From NCBI GenBank assembly GCA_949127865.1, contig CASBQR010000223.1, positions 1 through 38,529 on the forward strand: 38,529 nucleotides of DNA, in the 5' to 3' direction. The translations under genes and the position numbers were made by a program. The first letter of the stretch is position 1. Every line of letters starts with the position of its first letter. Under the pieces are notes generated by a model, which was given only the letters and a program-made list of their open reading frames with translations, was not told where the DNA came from and searched no databases. Below are positions 10,946-21,190 of the stretch, piece after piece. The stretch is from Synechococcales cyanobacterium PMM_0082. GTDB lineage: Bacteria > Cyanobacteriota > Cyanobacteriia > Pseudanabaenales > Pseudanabaenaceae.

Positions 10946-11731
10946 TTAGTTTGTTTTTGGTAGCTCCATGCGGGCAAAACCGATTAATTGCATTTGTGAG
11001 TCTGTAACTTCTAGTCTTAGGATGCGAGCGTATATACCTGACTTTTCTAGTTGTGTAAAGTCTAGTAATCTATTTATACCCTGCGCTAAGGTGTTGGTAA
11101 TTTGAGCAGGTACGCTGATTCCTTGGAGGTTAATAGTAGATGCCGCTAGTTCTATGCGGGTGCTATTAACAACAATAATACTGGACTCGATCGCAATTTG
11201 GAGTCCAGGTTGCTGCTTATTCACGGGCTGGAGTAAAGCATTAACACGAATACGGTTGTTTCCTAAAAACATAATTTCGGGATTTACGAGATCAAATTCG
11301 TCGGGGGGCTGGGTGGGAGAAAGACTAAGTTTAATCCCCTTAAATGATTGGGTAATTAGAGGCGATCGCAGTGCCCGATTAATGTCTTCGGCTTTTAAGA
11401 TAATTCTAACTGCGGCTTGGGCGGGTTCAAGTAAGGTTAGTTGTCCAGATTGTAAAAAGTTGGGGTTAATACTAATGGGATCAGATTCTAGATCAATAGT
11501 ATCTATGCGTAAAGATGGGGATGATAGGTAGATACCCCGTCCTGCTAAACGTACCCGATCAATCCTGCCCTGTAATAACTGATAGTTTGGGGTGTTATCT
11601 AGCCTTACTTCTAGTTGTTCAGCTTGTACTAATTGCCCACGCAAGGCATCGGTGATCAGGCGATCAATTACTACACCTGGTGCCCCTACTGCTCCAAGTA
11701 AACCTGTAAGAACTGCTGCAAAAATTTCCAT
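10946..11731 (-). CDS. DUF2993 family protein
   Basis: DALRGQLVQAEQLEVRLDNTPNYQLLQGRIDRVRLAGRGIYL...LRIDTIDLESDPISINP typical of cyanobacterial DUF2993. Confidence 0.85.
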   Translation of the reverse strand: MEIFAAVLTGLLGAVGAPGVVIDRLITDALRGQLVQAEQLEVRLDNTPNYQLLQGRIDRVRLAGRGIYLSSPSLRIDTIDLESDPISINPNFLQSGQLTLLEPAQAAVRIILKAEDINRALRSPLITQSFKGIKLSLSPTQPPDEFDLVNPEIMFLGNNRIRVNALLQPVNKQQPGLQIAIESSIIVVNSTRIELAASTINLQGISVPAQITNTLAQGINRLLDFTQLEKSGIYARILRLEVTDSQMQLIGFARMELPKTN

Positions 11732-11850
11732 ATTTATAGTTTATGGTAAGTTTTAGTTAGACCTTAGCTTGCTAATTGCCCAACTACAGTCTACCTTTTA
11801 CAGGAGTTTTCTGTTAAATTTTTAGAATCTGGATTATCTGAGACTATATT

Positions 11851-12948
11851 TTGGTATCTGCACCTCGACTGAAGTTATTAGCTTTAATTATTGCTGCGCT
11901 TTGCATTGCGATCGCCCTCTGGGATTTAGTAACTGGAAATCAACAATCGGTTTTAGTTGCATTGACAGTAGCTAGTATTATTATCTTGCCAATTTTATTA
12001 CCCGCTATCCAAACGGCTCTGGCTAATTCACCTGTAGGTAAGCATTGGGATGTCAGTTTTTCCTTAGTGATCGCTTTTGCCATACTAGTTATATTCGGTA
12101 CTTTTACTAACCTTGATGAGGCTTTTTGGATTTGGTTTAATAGCCTCAGATGGGATGCCCTTGGTGCCGTGGGACAGATTTTAATTGCGATCTTGGCGGT
12201 GTGGGTGGCATGGCGGCAAAATGAGATCAGCGAAAAATTAACAGGTCAACAAAACTCCATTACCCAGCAGCAAACCATTGATGCCTATTTTCAGGGCATT
12301 TCTGATTTAGTTTTAGATGCTCAAGGGCAAATGGAAGATTGGCCCCTAGAACGGGCGATCGCCCAAGCTCGAACCTCAGCCTTGCTTGGAAGTTCTGATG
12401 CCGATGGTAGAGCAAAAATTATTAGATTTCTTTCTAGTGCTAATTTATTGGCTCCGCTCAAGCGAGATGGTTTATTAGGTCGAGCAATTTTAGATGGCTC
12501 TGGCGGTTATGTAATTGATTTAGAACGGGGTGTGCGCGTAATTAATTTGGGATTAATGCTAGCGGGTAAAGATATTAGCAAATCTGATCTGCGCTATGTG
12601 GATTTAACGGGAGCCAACTATATTAAAACTAACTTTAGTGGTTGTAATCTCACAGGAGCCAATTTTGGTGGTGCAATTTTATGCCGTGCCAATCTACGCA
12701 ATACTGATTTAAGTAAAGTTAATTTTTTCTATGGCGATATTGCTACTGCTTCGCCCCGCGATCGCAATCATCTACCAAATTTTGAAACAGGGGAATATAC
12801 TGGTGCCGTAGTTGAAGAGGCAAACTTTTCTGATGCTCAAGACCTATCTGAAGAGAATCGTCAATATCTTTGTGCTTGGGGCGGAAATAAAACTCGTCGT
12901 ACAATTCCAGGAGGATGCCAAGGTGTACCAAATCGCTTGGGTCGGTAG
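11851..12948 (+). CDS. Membrane-anchored pentapeptide-repeat protein (N-terminal transmembrane segments)
   Basis: Hydrophobic N-terminal segments, then DLRYVDLTGANYIKTNFSGCNLTGANFGGAILCRANLRNTDLS; TTG start. Confidence 0.85.
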   Translation: MVSAPRLKLLALIIAALCIAIALWDLVTGNQQSVLVALTVASIIILPILLPAIQTALANSPVGKHWDVSFSLVIAFAILVIFGTFTNLDEAFWIWFNSLRWDALGAVGQILIAILAVWVAWRQNEISEKLTGQQNSITQQQTIDAYFQGISDLVLDAQGQMEDWPLERAIAQARTSALLGSSDADGRAKIIRFLSSANLLAPLKRDGLLGRAILDGSGGYVIDLERGVRVINLGLMLAGKDISKSDLRYVDLTGANYIKTNFSGCNLTGANFGGAILCRANLRNTDLSKVNFFYGDIATASPRDRNHLPNFETGEYTGAVVEEANFSDAQDLSEENRQYLCAWGGNKTRRTIPGGCQGVPNRLGR

Positions 12949-13297
12949 AAGTTTATTAGTTGGCCTGATTGCGGTGAGTGGTTTTTGCTTCCCTGCGATC
13001 GCTGAAACGTCTAGTCAGGTAATGTCAAGCGTAGAGACTTTATCTCTAGAAATATCTAAGGAAATGCTAGATCAAGATATTCCCGAAGAGGTCTTACGCT
13101 CAGAAATCTATGCCGAAGCCCGCTCAAGTGTTGATGGTAAGCTACTTAGTGCCGATGAATATATTGAACTTAATCAAAGCCTGCGGGAATCTATAGATAA
13201 TATTCCGCCAAGATTCTTGGTTTCCCAAAAGGTGCAAAGATTGATTGAGTTACTTAAGCTACGAAGACTAATTCGGTTAGTTATTCCTTTTTTTTAA
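12923..13297 (+). CDS. Small exported/membrane hypothetical protein, start reassigned to GTG 12923
   Basis: ORF track starts at 12812, but GTG at 12923 is preceded by AGGAGG and followed by VYQIAWVGRSLLVGLIAVSGFCFPAIAETSS (signal-peptide-like). Confidence 0.7.
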   Translation: MYQIAWVGRSLLVGLIAVSGFCFPAIAETSSQVMSSVETLSLEISKEMLDQDIPEEVLRSEIYAEARSSVDGKLLSADEYIELNQSLRESIDNIPPRFLVSQKVQRLIELLKLRRLIRLVIPFF

Positions 13298-13316
13298 CTG
13301 CCCAGTAAATACTAGA

Positions 13317-13363
13317 AAGCGATCGCCATTTCCAGACTCTAAGAATCTAGCAGGCGATCGCTT
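13317..13363. terminator. Perfect 11-bp inverted repeat built on two HIP1 octamers between convergent genes
   Basis: AAGCGATCGCC (13317-13327) ... GGCGATCGCTT (13353-13363), 25-nt loop; no strong U-tract. Confidence 0.4.
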
Positions 13364-13485
13364 AGAAATTTATCCTACAGCACTTTGGTTTCAAGTCCAC
13401 CACAAGACAGGGTCGCAAGACAACCCGCCGTATTAGCTTTGACATTTCTATTTGTGGCACTTTTGATCGTAACTTGCTGTAAATC

Positions 13486-15171
13486 CTACTTAATTACTGT
13501 CAAGTTTGGAGTTACATCAGATTCAGCAATAGTCGGAGCCCAGAAACCTTTAGCGTAGATATGTCCACGAGTTTGAGCAATTTGCGTATAGGAATCTTTG
13601 ATTTGGGTGTTAATTGCCACGGTTTTGACATCATAAAATTGGGTTGCCAACTTGGGATAAAAGCCAATCCCTAATACAGGTAACAGAAATACAAAGGCGA
13701 TCGCTAATTCCCGTGGTTTAGCATCACTAAAGATGACTTCGGCAGGGAGCGCACAATTAGTCCCAAAACACACTGCTTCCTGTTCACCCATCCCTCTTTC
13801 TTTGTAGGCATCTATGACGCAGGCGGGAAATACGCCTGTGTTGTAAAACAGTTGTCTAAGCATGGATAGTAAGTAAATAGGGGTCAAAATCAAGCCTACA
13901 GAAGCTAAAATTACCGTGCCAATCCTAAAAGGGGAGCTATAAATTTCACTAGTGGCAAAACCAATAAATACTGATAGTTCACTAGCAAATCCACTCATAC
14001 CAGGTAAAGCCAAAGAAGCCATAACGCCTGCGGTAAATAAAGCAAAGACCTTGGGCATTAGTTTCCCAATTTCGCCCATTTCTTCCAAAATTAGGGTGTG
14101 CGTGCGATCGTAGGTAATACCAGCTAAAAAGAATAACAAAGCCGCAATCAAGCCGTGGGATAGCATTTGCAATAAAGCCCCATTAATTCCTAAATCCGTA
14201 AATGAAGCTATGCCCAGCAATACAAAGCCCATGTGAGACACGGAAGAGTAAGCTAACCGCCGCTTCATATTAGGTTGAGCAAAGGAATTTAATCCGCCGT
14301 AGATAATATTTACAACCCCAAGAATGGCAAGAATCGGCGCAAAGTAAACATGGGCATTGGGTAGCATTTCCAAATTGAACCGAATTAAGCCATAGCCTCC
14401 CATTTTGAGGAGTACGCCCGCCAAGATCATAGATACAGGGGCAGAAGCTTCACCGTGGGCATCAGGTAGCCAAGTGTGCATAGGGAAGATTGCTAGTTTG
14501 ACCCCAAAGGCAATTAATAAACCCGCATATAGCAATAATTCGATGCCGAGGGGATAGTCCTTCATTCCCAGTTCCACCATGTCGAAGGTGACGTTATCGC
14601 CATAAAACGCCATGCCCAAGGCGGCAATCAAGATAAATACTGAAGCACCTGCCGTGTAGAGTAAAAATTTAGTAGCGGCATAACGACGATTTTGTCCGCC
14701 CCAGATGGAAATTAGTAAATAAACTGGAACTAGCTCTAATTCCCACATGATGAAGAGCAGCAGAGCATCTTGAGCTACAAATACACCGATCTGTGCCGCA
14801 TAAAGGAACAGAATTAGAAAGTAAAAAAGCTTAGGTTTGCGATCCACTTGCCACGCCGATAACATTGCTAAGGTCGTTACTAATCCAGCTAAGAGAACCA
14901 AAGGCACGGAAAGCCCATCCACAGAAAGTGACCAATTTAGACCTAACTGAGGAACCCAAGCATATTTTTCGGCAAGCTGAAATGAGGCGCTAGAGGGATC
15001 ATAATTTTGCCAAAATGCGTAAATCATCAGCCCTAAGTCTGTGATGCCAATACCCAATGCATACCAACGGATAAACTTACTAAACTTATCGGGAATTAGA
15101 GGAATTAGAAATGAAGCTATAAGTGGTAAGAGGATGATCGTGGTAAGCCACGGAAATTGATTTGTGATCAC
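13486..15171 (-). CDS. ndhD: NAD(P)H-quinone oxidoreductase subunit 4 (NdhD1/D2 type)
   Basis: [53 protein letters not shown]. Confidence 0.95.
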   Translation of the reverse strand: MITNQFPWLTTIILLPLIASFLIPLIPDKFSKFIRWYALGIGITDLGLMIYAFWQNYDPSSASFQLAEKYAWVPQLGLNWSLSVDGLSVPLVLLAGLVTTLAMLSAWQVDRKPKLFYFLILFLYAAQIGVFVAQDALLLFIMWELELVPVYLLISIWGGQNRRYAATKFLLYTAGASVFILIAALGMAFYGDNVTFDMVELGMKDYPLGIELLLYAGLLIAFGVKLAIFPMHTWLPDAHGEASAPVSMILAGVLLKMGGYGLIRFNLEMLPNAHVYFAPILAILGVVNIIYGGLNSFAQPNMKRRLAYSSVSHMGFVLLGIASFTDLGINGALLQMLSHGLIAALLFFLAGITYDRTHTLILEEMGEIGKLMPKVFALFTAGVMASLALPGMSGFASELSVFIGFATSEIYSSPFRIGTVILASVGLILTPIYLLSMLRQLFYNTGVFPACVIDAYKERGMGEQEAVCFGTNCALPAEVIFSDAKPRELAIAFVFLLPVLGIGFYPKLATQFYDVKTVAINTQIKDSYTQIAQTRGHIYAKGFWAPTIAESDVTPNLTVIK

Positions 15172-15322
15172 AGCGATTTGCGCTCCTTATTTGGCACTAC
15201 CCATTATATATAGTATTAAACTTTGTTAAGAGATTTATTGGGAATTTTGTCAACTTTTTTATTGTCATGCATATAGATAAATATCTATGTAAATAAGTTT
15301 AGTTTAAGGGCATAGCTATGCA

Positions 15323-16027
15323 TTAACTACGAAATAACCGACTGTATAGCTGTTCATGTTGCATGGAGGCGATCGCCAAACCCCAATTACAACTTTCTAA
15401 CTGTTCATCAGCAAGGTTTAAGGCTTCTATGGCAGTTTTTTGAATTTGATCATTAAGTTTGAATATAATTCTCTGCCCAGAAGTTTGCCCCAAGGGAACT
15501 AGTTTTACGCCCGCCCCCACTAAATTTGCTGCCCAAGTTTGTAAATAAGCAGCCACTAAAATATTTTTATCAATTTTCCACACCGCCGCCGCCACCCCAA
15601 AGGCGATCGCTAAGTTACAAACTCCTACAGGATAGCTATTCTTATATAGATGTTGAAAGATTTGCTCAAACTCTAGCGGGGCAATATCCATTAATAACTT
15701 ACTCAAGGAAGTACCCATTTGCCAACTTGAAGCCCGCAATTCAGAAGTTTCTCTAGATGCAGAAAACCAATTGTTCCAGTATTTAAGAGTTTCTAAATCA
15801 GGCTCAAAATTAATTGGATCAATGGCATTGTAGGCTCGAACTAGGACGGCTGCTTCCACGCGAATGGAGCCATATTTTAATTCCTGCTCTAGCCACTGGT
15901 ATAAAGTTAGTTCATCATTAATTATGTGGCGATCGCACAGAGTTTCAATCCCTTCCGAATAGCTATAGGCTCCTATGGGTAGGGCGGGACTGCAAAGTTG
16001 GAATAAACGTAAAAGATTAGTGACTAT
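15323..16027 (-). CDS. ureF: Urease accessory protein UreF; N-terminus extended beyond the ORF-track start (15859)
   Basis: Upstream in-frame translation reads LRLFQLCSPALPIGAYSYSEGIETLCDRHIINDELTLYQWLEQELKYGSIR, the conserved UreF N-terminus; only candidate start is ATA at 16027. Confidence 0.8.
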   Translation of the reverse strand: MVTNLLRLFQLCSPALPIGAYSYSEGIETLCDRHIINDELTLYQWLEQELKYGSIRVEAAVLVRAYNAIDPINFEPDLETLKYWNNWFSASRETSELRASSWQMGTSLSKLLMDIAPLEFEQIFQHLYKNSYPVGVCNLAIAFGVAAAVWKIDKNILVAAYLQTWAANLVGAGVKLVPLGQTSGQRIIFKLNDQIQKTAIEALNLADEQLESCNWGLAIASMQHEQLYSRLFRS

Positions 16028-16466
16028 GCCCGTATGCTCCTGATTCTGGTTGAAATGGTGCGATCTCTGCGATGATTTCTAATCCTAAATGATGCAACAT
16101 ATCTTCTAACACCGAATCGGGAGAGAAACGCAGATAGTTGGGCTTGACTTCTAGCGGCACATGACGATTACCCAAATGGTAAGCAGCCCTGATTAAATCT
16201 ATGTCTCTATGGGCTGTAACCGTAATGATTGGTTCGGGTTTCGCCGTTACTCTTACATATTTATCCTTTAACTCTGTGATTAAAAAATCCCCGTGATGTA
16301 AAACCGTGCCTCTAGATAGTTGTAGTTGCAGCAGTTCACCTTCGATGGATTCATAGCGTAATCTACTACGGGTACGCTCTTCAGCAGTTAGTGCAAGGGT
16401 GTAGTCAGGTTGGCGATCTATTAAATTTGGCGAATGGTGGTTAATAACTTCAGTTAATACAATCAT
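16017..16466 (-). CDS. ureE: Urease accessory protein UreE
   Basis: LTAEERTRSRLR, AYHLGNRHVPLEV, His-containing C-terminus YGHSH. Confidence 0.93.
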   Translation of the reverse strand: MIVLTEVINHHSPNLIDRQPDYTLALTAEERTRSRLRYESIEGELLQLQLSRGTVLHHGDFLITELKDKYVRVTAKPEPIITVTAHRDIDLIRAAYHLGNRHVPLEVKPNYLRFSPDSVLEDMLHHLGLEIIAEIAPFQPESGAYGHSH

Positions 16467-16539
16467 AATTGGAGTGTTTAGGCTGCGGTAATGATTAGTT
16501 TAAGGTTGAACCGTGATTTATGGAATTTATAGTTAAAAC

Positions 16540-17046
16540 TTAGTGTGAATTTTGAAGATAATCAGCGATCGCTGGAGAAAATATAGTATAAAGCTGCCTA
16601 TAGACATCTCTTTTAAATTCCACAACTGAGTTCACACATTCAGAAAGCTCCATGAACTTAACTTCTGTAAATTCCCTTTGATCAACCTCTAGATTACATT
16701 CTGTGGCGGAATGATTCCAAAAGACTAAAAACCATTTTTGCATTTGCCCTTTGTAAGCTCTCATTCCTTTGGATAACTTTAAGGAATCGGGGAAATCATA
16801 GTAGAGCCATTCTTCTGATTCTTTGACTAGTTCAGGATTAGCAATTCCCACCTCTTCATATAGTTCTCTAAGGGCGGCGGCTTTCGGTTCTTCACCCTCA
16901 TCAATACCACCTTGGGGAAACTGCCATGCTCCTAAAACATTAGTTCTTTCTCCTGCTAGAACTTCGCCCTGTTGATTGAAGACAATAATTCCCACATTTG
17001 GGCGATAGGGTTTCTGTTCTGATTTACTTTCTTGTTTAGATGGCAT
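16540..17046 (-). CDS. rppH: Nudix hydrolase, RNA pyrophosphohydrolase/diadenosine polyphosphate hydrolase
   Basis: Nudix box GGIDEGEEPKAAALRELYEEVGI; YRPNVGIIVFNQQGEVLAGER. Confidence 0.9.
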   Translation of the reverse strand: MPSKQESKSEQKPYRPNVGIIVFNQQGEVLAGERTNVLGAWQFPQGGIDEGEEPKAAALRELYEEVGIANPELVKESEEWLYYDFPDSLKLSKGMRAYKGQMQKWFLVFWNHSATECNLEVDQREFTEVKFMELSECVNSVVEFKRDVYRQLYTIFSPAIADYLQNSH

Positions 17047-17926
17047 TGAGGATTCTTAATACAGGTTTGGTAGAAACAATATGACGATCTAAGCCTAGTG
17101 TATCAGGGGCAATTCCGATCGCCAAGCCAATTAACTGGGGTAGATGCAAAATTGGAATCCCTAGTTTTTGACCGATTACTTTTTCGACTTCAGGTTGACG
17201 GGAATCTAAATTTAAGTGACAAAGAGGACAAGGGGTAACAATACAATCTGCTCCTGCGGCGATCGCACTGGTTAGATGACGACCTGCCATAGAAAAGGAA
17301 GCGTTGGTGGCATAGCTAGAAATGGGCCAACCGCAGCACTGGACTCTGCCATCGTAATATACAGGCGTGGCTCCTAAGGTTCTAAAGACATTTTCCAAGG
17401 ATTCAGGTTTGTAGGGATCGTCAAAACGGGTTACAGTTTGGGCACGGAGCAGATAGCAACCATAGAAAGAAGCGCATTTAAGCTGACTGAGCGATCGCTC
17501 TACCTTCGCTTTTAATCGATCCAAACCATAATCCCGAATCATCACCCACAATAGATGGAGAACTTCTGTATTACCCTCGTAGTGGTGAGGAGCTAGAAAT
17601 TCATTAACGCGATTGCGCCTAGTTTCGTTTTGTTGGAGCTTATCATTTACCCGACCGAGTACGCCTTGGCAAGTGCTGCACTGGGTCATTATTGGTAGCT
17701 TCAACTCTTCAGCTAGGGCAATATTACGGGCATTGACAGTATCTTCTAAAAGCTCATCGGTTTCTTTGAAGGTGCCTGAACCACAGCAGGAGGCTTTTGT
17801 TAATTCGACTAACTCTATTCCTAATTTTTGAGCGATCGCTACAGTGGAACCATGGAGTTCTTTACAGGCTCCTTTAGCCACACAGCCTGGATAGTAAGCA
17901 TACTTAAGTTGTTTTTCGGTAATCAT
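17036..17926 (-). CDS. HdrB/SdhE-like cysteine-rich (CCG domain) protein
   Basis: Two CCG motifs: CVAKGAC...SCCGSGTFKE...CSTCQG and CASFYGC...QCCGWPISS...CPLCHLN. Confidence 0.9.
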   Translation of the reverse strand: MITEKQLKYAYYPGCVAKGACKELHGSTVAIAQKLGIELVELTKASCCGSGTFKETDELLEDTVNARNIALAEELKLPIMTQCSTCQGVLGRVNDKLQQNETRRNRVNEFLAPHHYEGNTEVLHLLWVMIRDYGLDRLKAKVERSLSQLKCASFYGCYLLRAQTVTRFDDPYKPESLENVFRTLGATPVYYDGRVQCCGWPISSYATNASFSMAGRHLTSAIAAGADCIVTPCPLCHLNLDSRQPEVEKVIGQKLGIPILHLPQLIGLAIGIAPDTLGLDRHIVSTKPVLRILNAI

Positions 17927-18229
17927 CTTGAGTTTTAGAAAATATTATAGCTTTCTATAGCTAATACTCTAAGCATGGCTTTTTAGCAATGATCGCAAGT
18001 TTTTAGGCGAGTAAAAATATGATGAGAAAGCGATCGCACCTTATCCCTATTCTGACAACTAATCAAACAAGTTCTTTACGAATGCTGGCTTGGGTAGAAC
18101 TTAGTCTAGTTCGTCAAACACTTCAGTTTCTTGTTTCTGCCGATAGATAAATATAGCTTTATCATCTTCTCTGATTTAATTAGGACATTTTCTACTTTTT
18201 GAACTATACGACACACTGTTGATTCAGAG

Positions 18230-18538
18230 TTGATTCAGATATTCCCTAGTCTTTGCCAATATGAAAGTACGTTCTCAATTGAGCTAAAACCAGATACTTC
18301 TAGCACGGTGTTTTTTAAGGGGATAGATTCTTCTGTATTACTCACCAAGCAAGTTTTTATAAACAAAAATAGTTCTGAGGGGATCTTGTATTTAGTTTGC
18401 AGTAATCTCGACCTAAAAGCCTCTGAAATATCAACAATTTATCAAAAACGATGGAAAGTTGAAGAATTTCATAAGTCCTTAAAGTCTAACCTTGCTCTTG
18501 CTAAATCTCCTACTCGTCTTGTTAATACTCAATATTAG
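18230..18538 (+). pseudogene. IS4-like DDE transposase C-terminal remnant
   Basis: LYLVCSNLDLKASEISTIYQKRWKVEEFHKSLKSNLALAKSPTRLVNTQ matches the DDE C-terminal Y-x-x-R-W-x-V-E-x-x-H-K block; N-terminal part absent. Confidence 0.8.
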
Positions 18539-18637
18539 ACACATATATCTGTAGCGTCTAAATTGCCCCAAAATTTACTTGACCGCTATATACAGTGTGC
18601 TATATTCATGACTTAAGTAAAACTAAAATCTAAATTT

Positions 18638-20929
18638 ATGGTGCAAGAGTTAACAAAACGCCTCAGTCAATTTCCTGAAGTTGCCCCAACAGCGAACTCT
18701 GTCTTTTTTAGAACCTATAGCCGAAAAATAGGCGATCGCCGTGAAAGTTGGAATGAAGTATGCGATCGCACGCTCACAGGCTTGGCAAAATTAGGTAAGC
18801 TTACTCCCTCCGAGGTCGAACTCATAGATCGGATGCAACGCCAAATTAAGTCCCTCACCTCTGGACGCTGGTTGTGGGTTGGTGGCACCGAATGGATTGA
18901 AAAACCTGAAAATTTTTCTGGCGGTTATAACTGCACAAGTACAAACGTGATCGATTGGCAAGCTTTCGGCTTGATGATGAATTTGGCTATGATGGGTTGT
19001 GGCACAGGCGCAATGTTAGAACCAAAATATATTAACCAGCTTCCTGCTATTCGTAATCAGCTAAAGGTGATCGTAAAGGGTCAAATTGGCTCGACTCCAG
19101 AAAATTTGAGACGCGATCGCACCGAAGTCAAAACCGTAAATAATCAAGTTTATATTTATGTAGGTGATAGTCGTCAAGGCTGGGTGGAATCCTATCAAAC
19201 TCTTCTAGAACTATCTACGGATGAACGATTTACCGATACTGTCGAAATAATTGTTGATATTAGTGACGTGCGATCGTCTGGGGAACCACTCAAAGGTTTT
19301 GGTGGAGTGGCAAATCCTGTTAAGCTCTCTGGACTTTATGAAAAATGTGCCAAGATTCTGAATAAGGCGATCGGCAGAAACCTAACTTCCGTAGAATGCT
19401 GTTTACTCATTGATCAAGCGGCTGTATGCATTGTGGCAGGAAATATTCGGCGATCGGCAGGGATGCGTCAAGGCGATAGTAATGATTTGGATTTTGTCGG
19501 GGCAAAAGAAAATCTCTGGCAACAAGATGCGGATGGGAACTGGAGTATCGATCCTGAACGGGATGCGCTTCGTATGGCAAATCATACGAGGGTATTTCAC
19601 CAAAAACCAACCCTAGAAGAATGTGTAGATGCAGTTCGCAAACAATATTATTCGGGTGAAGGAGCTATTCAATGGGCGGGTGAAGCTATCGCTCGTTCTA
19701 ATGCTGATATTATTAGTTCCCAAGCCTTAAAAACCGAATTCCTCCAAGCCTACGAACAAGGTCAAGGAGCAGAATGGATTAAAAAATCCGAACCTAATAT
19801 TTCTGAAAAAGAACTCCAACATCGCCTAGAAAGATACGGTCTGAATCCCTGCGGCGAAATACTTGGTACTAACTTTCATTGCAATCTTTCCGAGGTTCAT
19901 CTCAATCAACTTGATCCGAATAATCACAAAGAACAAGAAGAAGCATTTACCGCAGGCGCATTATCGGTAGCGGCTCTACTCAATCATCAGTTCCAAGAAC
20001 CAAGGTATCAATATAGTCGAGAGCTAGACCCCATTGTGGGCGTATCTTTTACGGGATTATTTGACTTCTTTGTCAAGGCATTTGGGACTGAGTGGTTGCT
20101 GTGGTGGGAAGCGGGTCGTCCTGATACCATGAAGGGCTTAGAATTTAAGGATCAAGAAAAAGCATATCTATCTCGGTGGAGCGAAATTGTCCATAGAGTT
20201 GTGTGGGAATATTGCGATCGCCACGGCATTAAACGTCCAAATCGCTGTACCACCTGTCAACCCGCAGGGACAAAAAGCTTACTCACAGGCGCTTCTCCCG
20301 GTTGGCATCCTCCTAAAGCTCAGAGATTTATCAGAAGAATTACCTTTGCGAAAAATGATGCGATCGCACTGGCTTGTATAGATTTTGGCTATAGCGTCAT
20401 ACCTTCCCAATCAGATAAAGATGAGAATGGCAGTCTCTTAAATGATCCCTTTGACCCAAGATGTACAGAATGGCTGGTAGAGATACCTGTAGCTGTATCT
20501 TGGGCGGATATAAATGGAGCCGATCAAATTGATATTAGTAAGTTCACGGCTCTAACCCAAATGGATTTCTATCTTCAAGTCCAAAAGTTCTATACCAAGC
20601 ATAATACTAGTGCCACGATTGAACTAAGAGAAGGAGAAATCGAAGCCTTAGGAACTCGAATTTATGAAGCAATTCGTGATGATGAGGGCTACATTTCGGC
20701 GGCATTACTGGCAAGGTTTGATGACCTTCAAAGCTTCCCTAGATTACCGTTTGAGCCAATTACTAAACAGGAATACGATCGCCTCAGTCAAGAAGTAAAA
20801 ACTAGACGTAAAGTAGATGACTTCTATCAAGCTCTTCTACAATACGATACAGGGCTAATTACTGAAGCAGGGCCTGCAGGCTGCGATTCTGATAAGTGTA
20901 TGTTCCCCGAAGCCTCCCCAAATCAATAA
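18638..20929 (+). CDS. Adenosylcobalamin-dependent (class II, monomeric-type) ribonucleoside-triphosphate reductase
   Basis: CTSTNVIDW, NPCGEILGTNFHCNLSEVHLN, CTTCQPAGTKSLLTGASPGWHPP, C-terminal CDSDKCMFPE. Confidence 0.92.
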   Translation: MVQELTKRLSQFPEVAPTANSVFFRTYSRKIGDRRESWNEVCDRTLTGLAKLGKLTPSEVELIDRMQRQIKSLTSGRWLWVGGTEWIEKPENFSGGYNCTSTNVIDWQAFGLMMNLAMMGCGTGAMLEPKYINQLPAIRNQLKVIVKGQIGSTPENLRRDRTEVKTVNNQVYIYVGDSRQGWVESYQTLLELSTDERFTDTVEIIVDISDVRSSGEPLKGFGGVANPVKLSGLYEKCAKILNKAIGRNLTSVECCLLIDQAAVCIVAGNIRRSAGMRQGDSNDLDFVGAKENLWQQDADGNWSIDPERDALRMANHTRVFHQKPTLEECVDAVRKQYYSGEGAIQWAGEAIARSNADIISSQALKTEFLQAYEQGQGAEWIKKSEPNISEKELQHRLERYGLNPCGEILGTNFHCNLSEVHLNQLDPNNHKEQEEAFTAGALSVAALLNHQFQEPRYQYSRELDPIVGVSFTGLFDFFVKAFGTEWLLWWEAGRPDTMKGLEFKDQEKAYLSRWSEIVHRVVWEYCDRHGIKRPNRCTTCQPAGTKSLLTGASPGWHPPKAQRFIRRITFAKNDAIALACIDFGYSVIPSQSDKDENGSLLNDPFDPRCTEWLVEIPVAVSWADINGADQIDISKFTALTQMDFYLQVQKFYTKHNTSATIELREGEIEALGTRIYEAIRDDEGYISAALLARFDDLQSFPRLPFEPITKQEYDRLSQEVKTRRKVDDFYQALLQYDTGLITEAGPAGCDSDKCMFPEASPNQ

Positions 20930-20941
20930 AGGTATTAATTG

Positions 20942-20985
20942 AACCAGTTCTAGGGGAAAACTATTACTTCTAGAGCTGGTTTTTG
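20942..20985 (+). terminator. Rho-independent terminator after the RNR gene
   Basis: AACCAGTTCTAG...CTAGAGCTGGTTTTT stem followed by T-tract. Confidence 0.75.
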
Positions 20986-21190
20986 ATAAATCAGGTGATT
21001 TTTATTAATGAATTTATCTAATAAATCTTTAAGCAAAGACTACGCATTTACGAATAGGGAGCGCAGGGCTTCTAGTTTTGGGTTTTGTTTTTGTATCTGG
21101 GGCGCGTTTAATCATAATTTGCTGGGATAGTTTTCAGAGTAGTTTTTAACTCGTAGTCCAGAATTATTGACAAGACTGAATTATGTAATT

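Noticed and set aside
11154-11531. 125-aa + strand ORF inside the DUF2993 gene
   Set aside because: Antisense shadow ORF of a well-supported coding frame
13800-13870. Cys-containing insert in NdhD ([28 protein letters not shown])
   Set aside because: I recall similar EAVCFGTxCxLP segments in other cyanobacterial NdhD proteins, so probably not novel
18577-18610. ATATACAGTGTGCTATAT before the RNR gene as a possible NrdR box
   Set aside because: Poor match to the NrdR consensus and only one site; not enough to call
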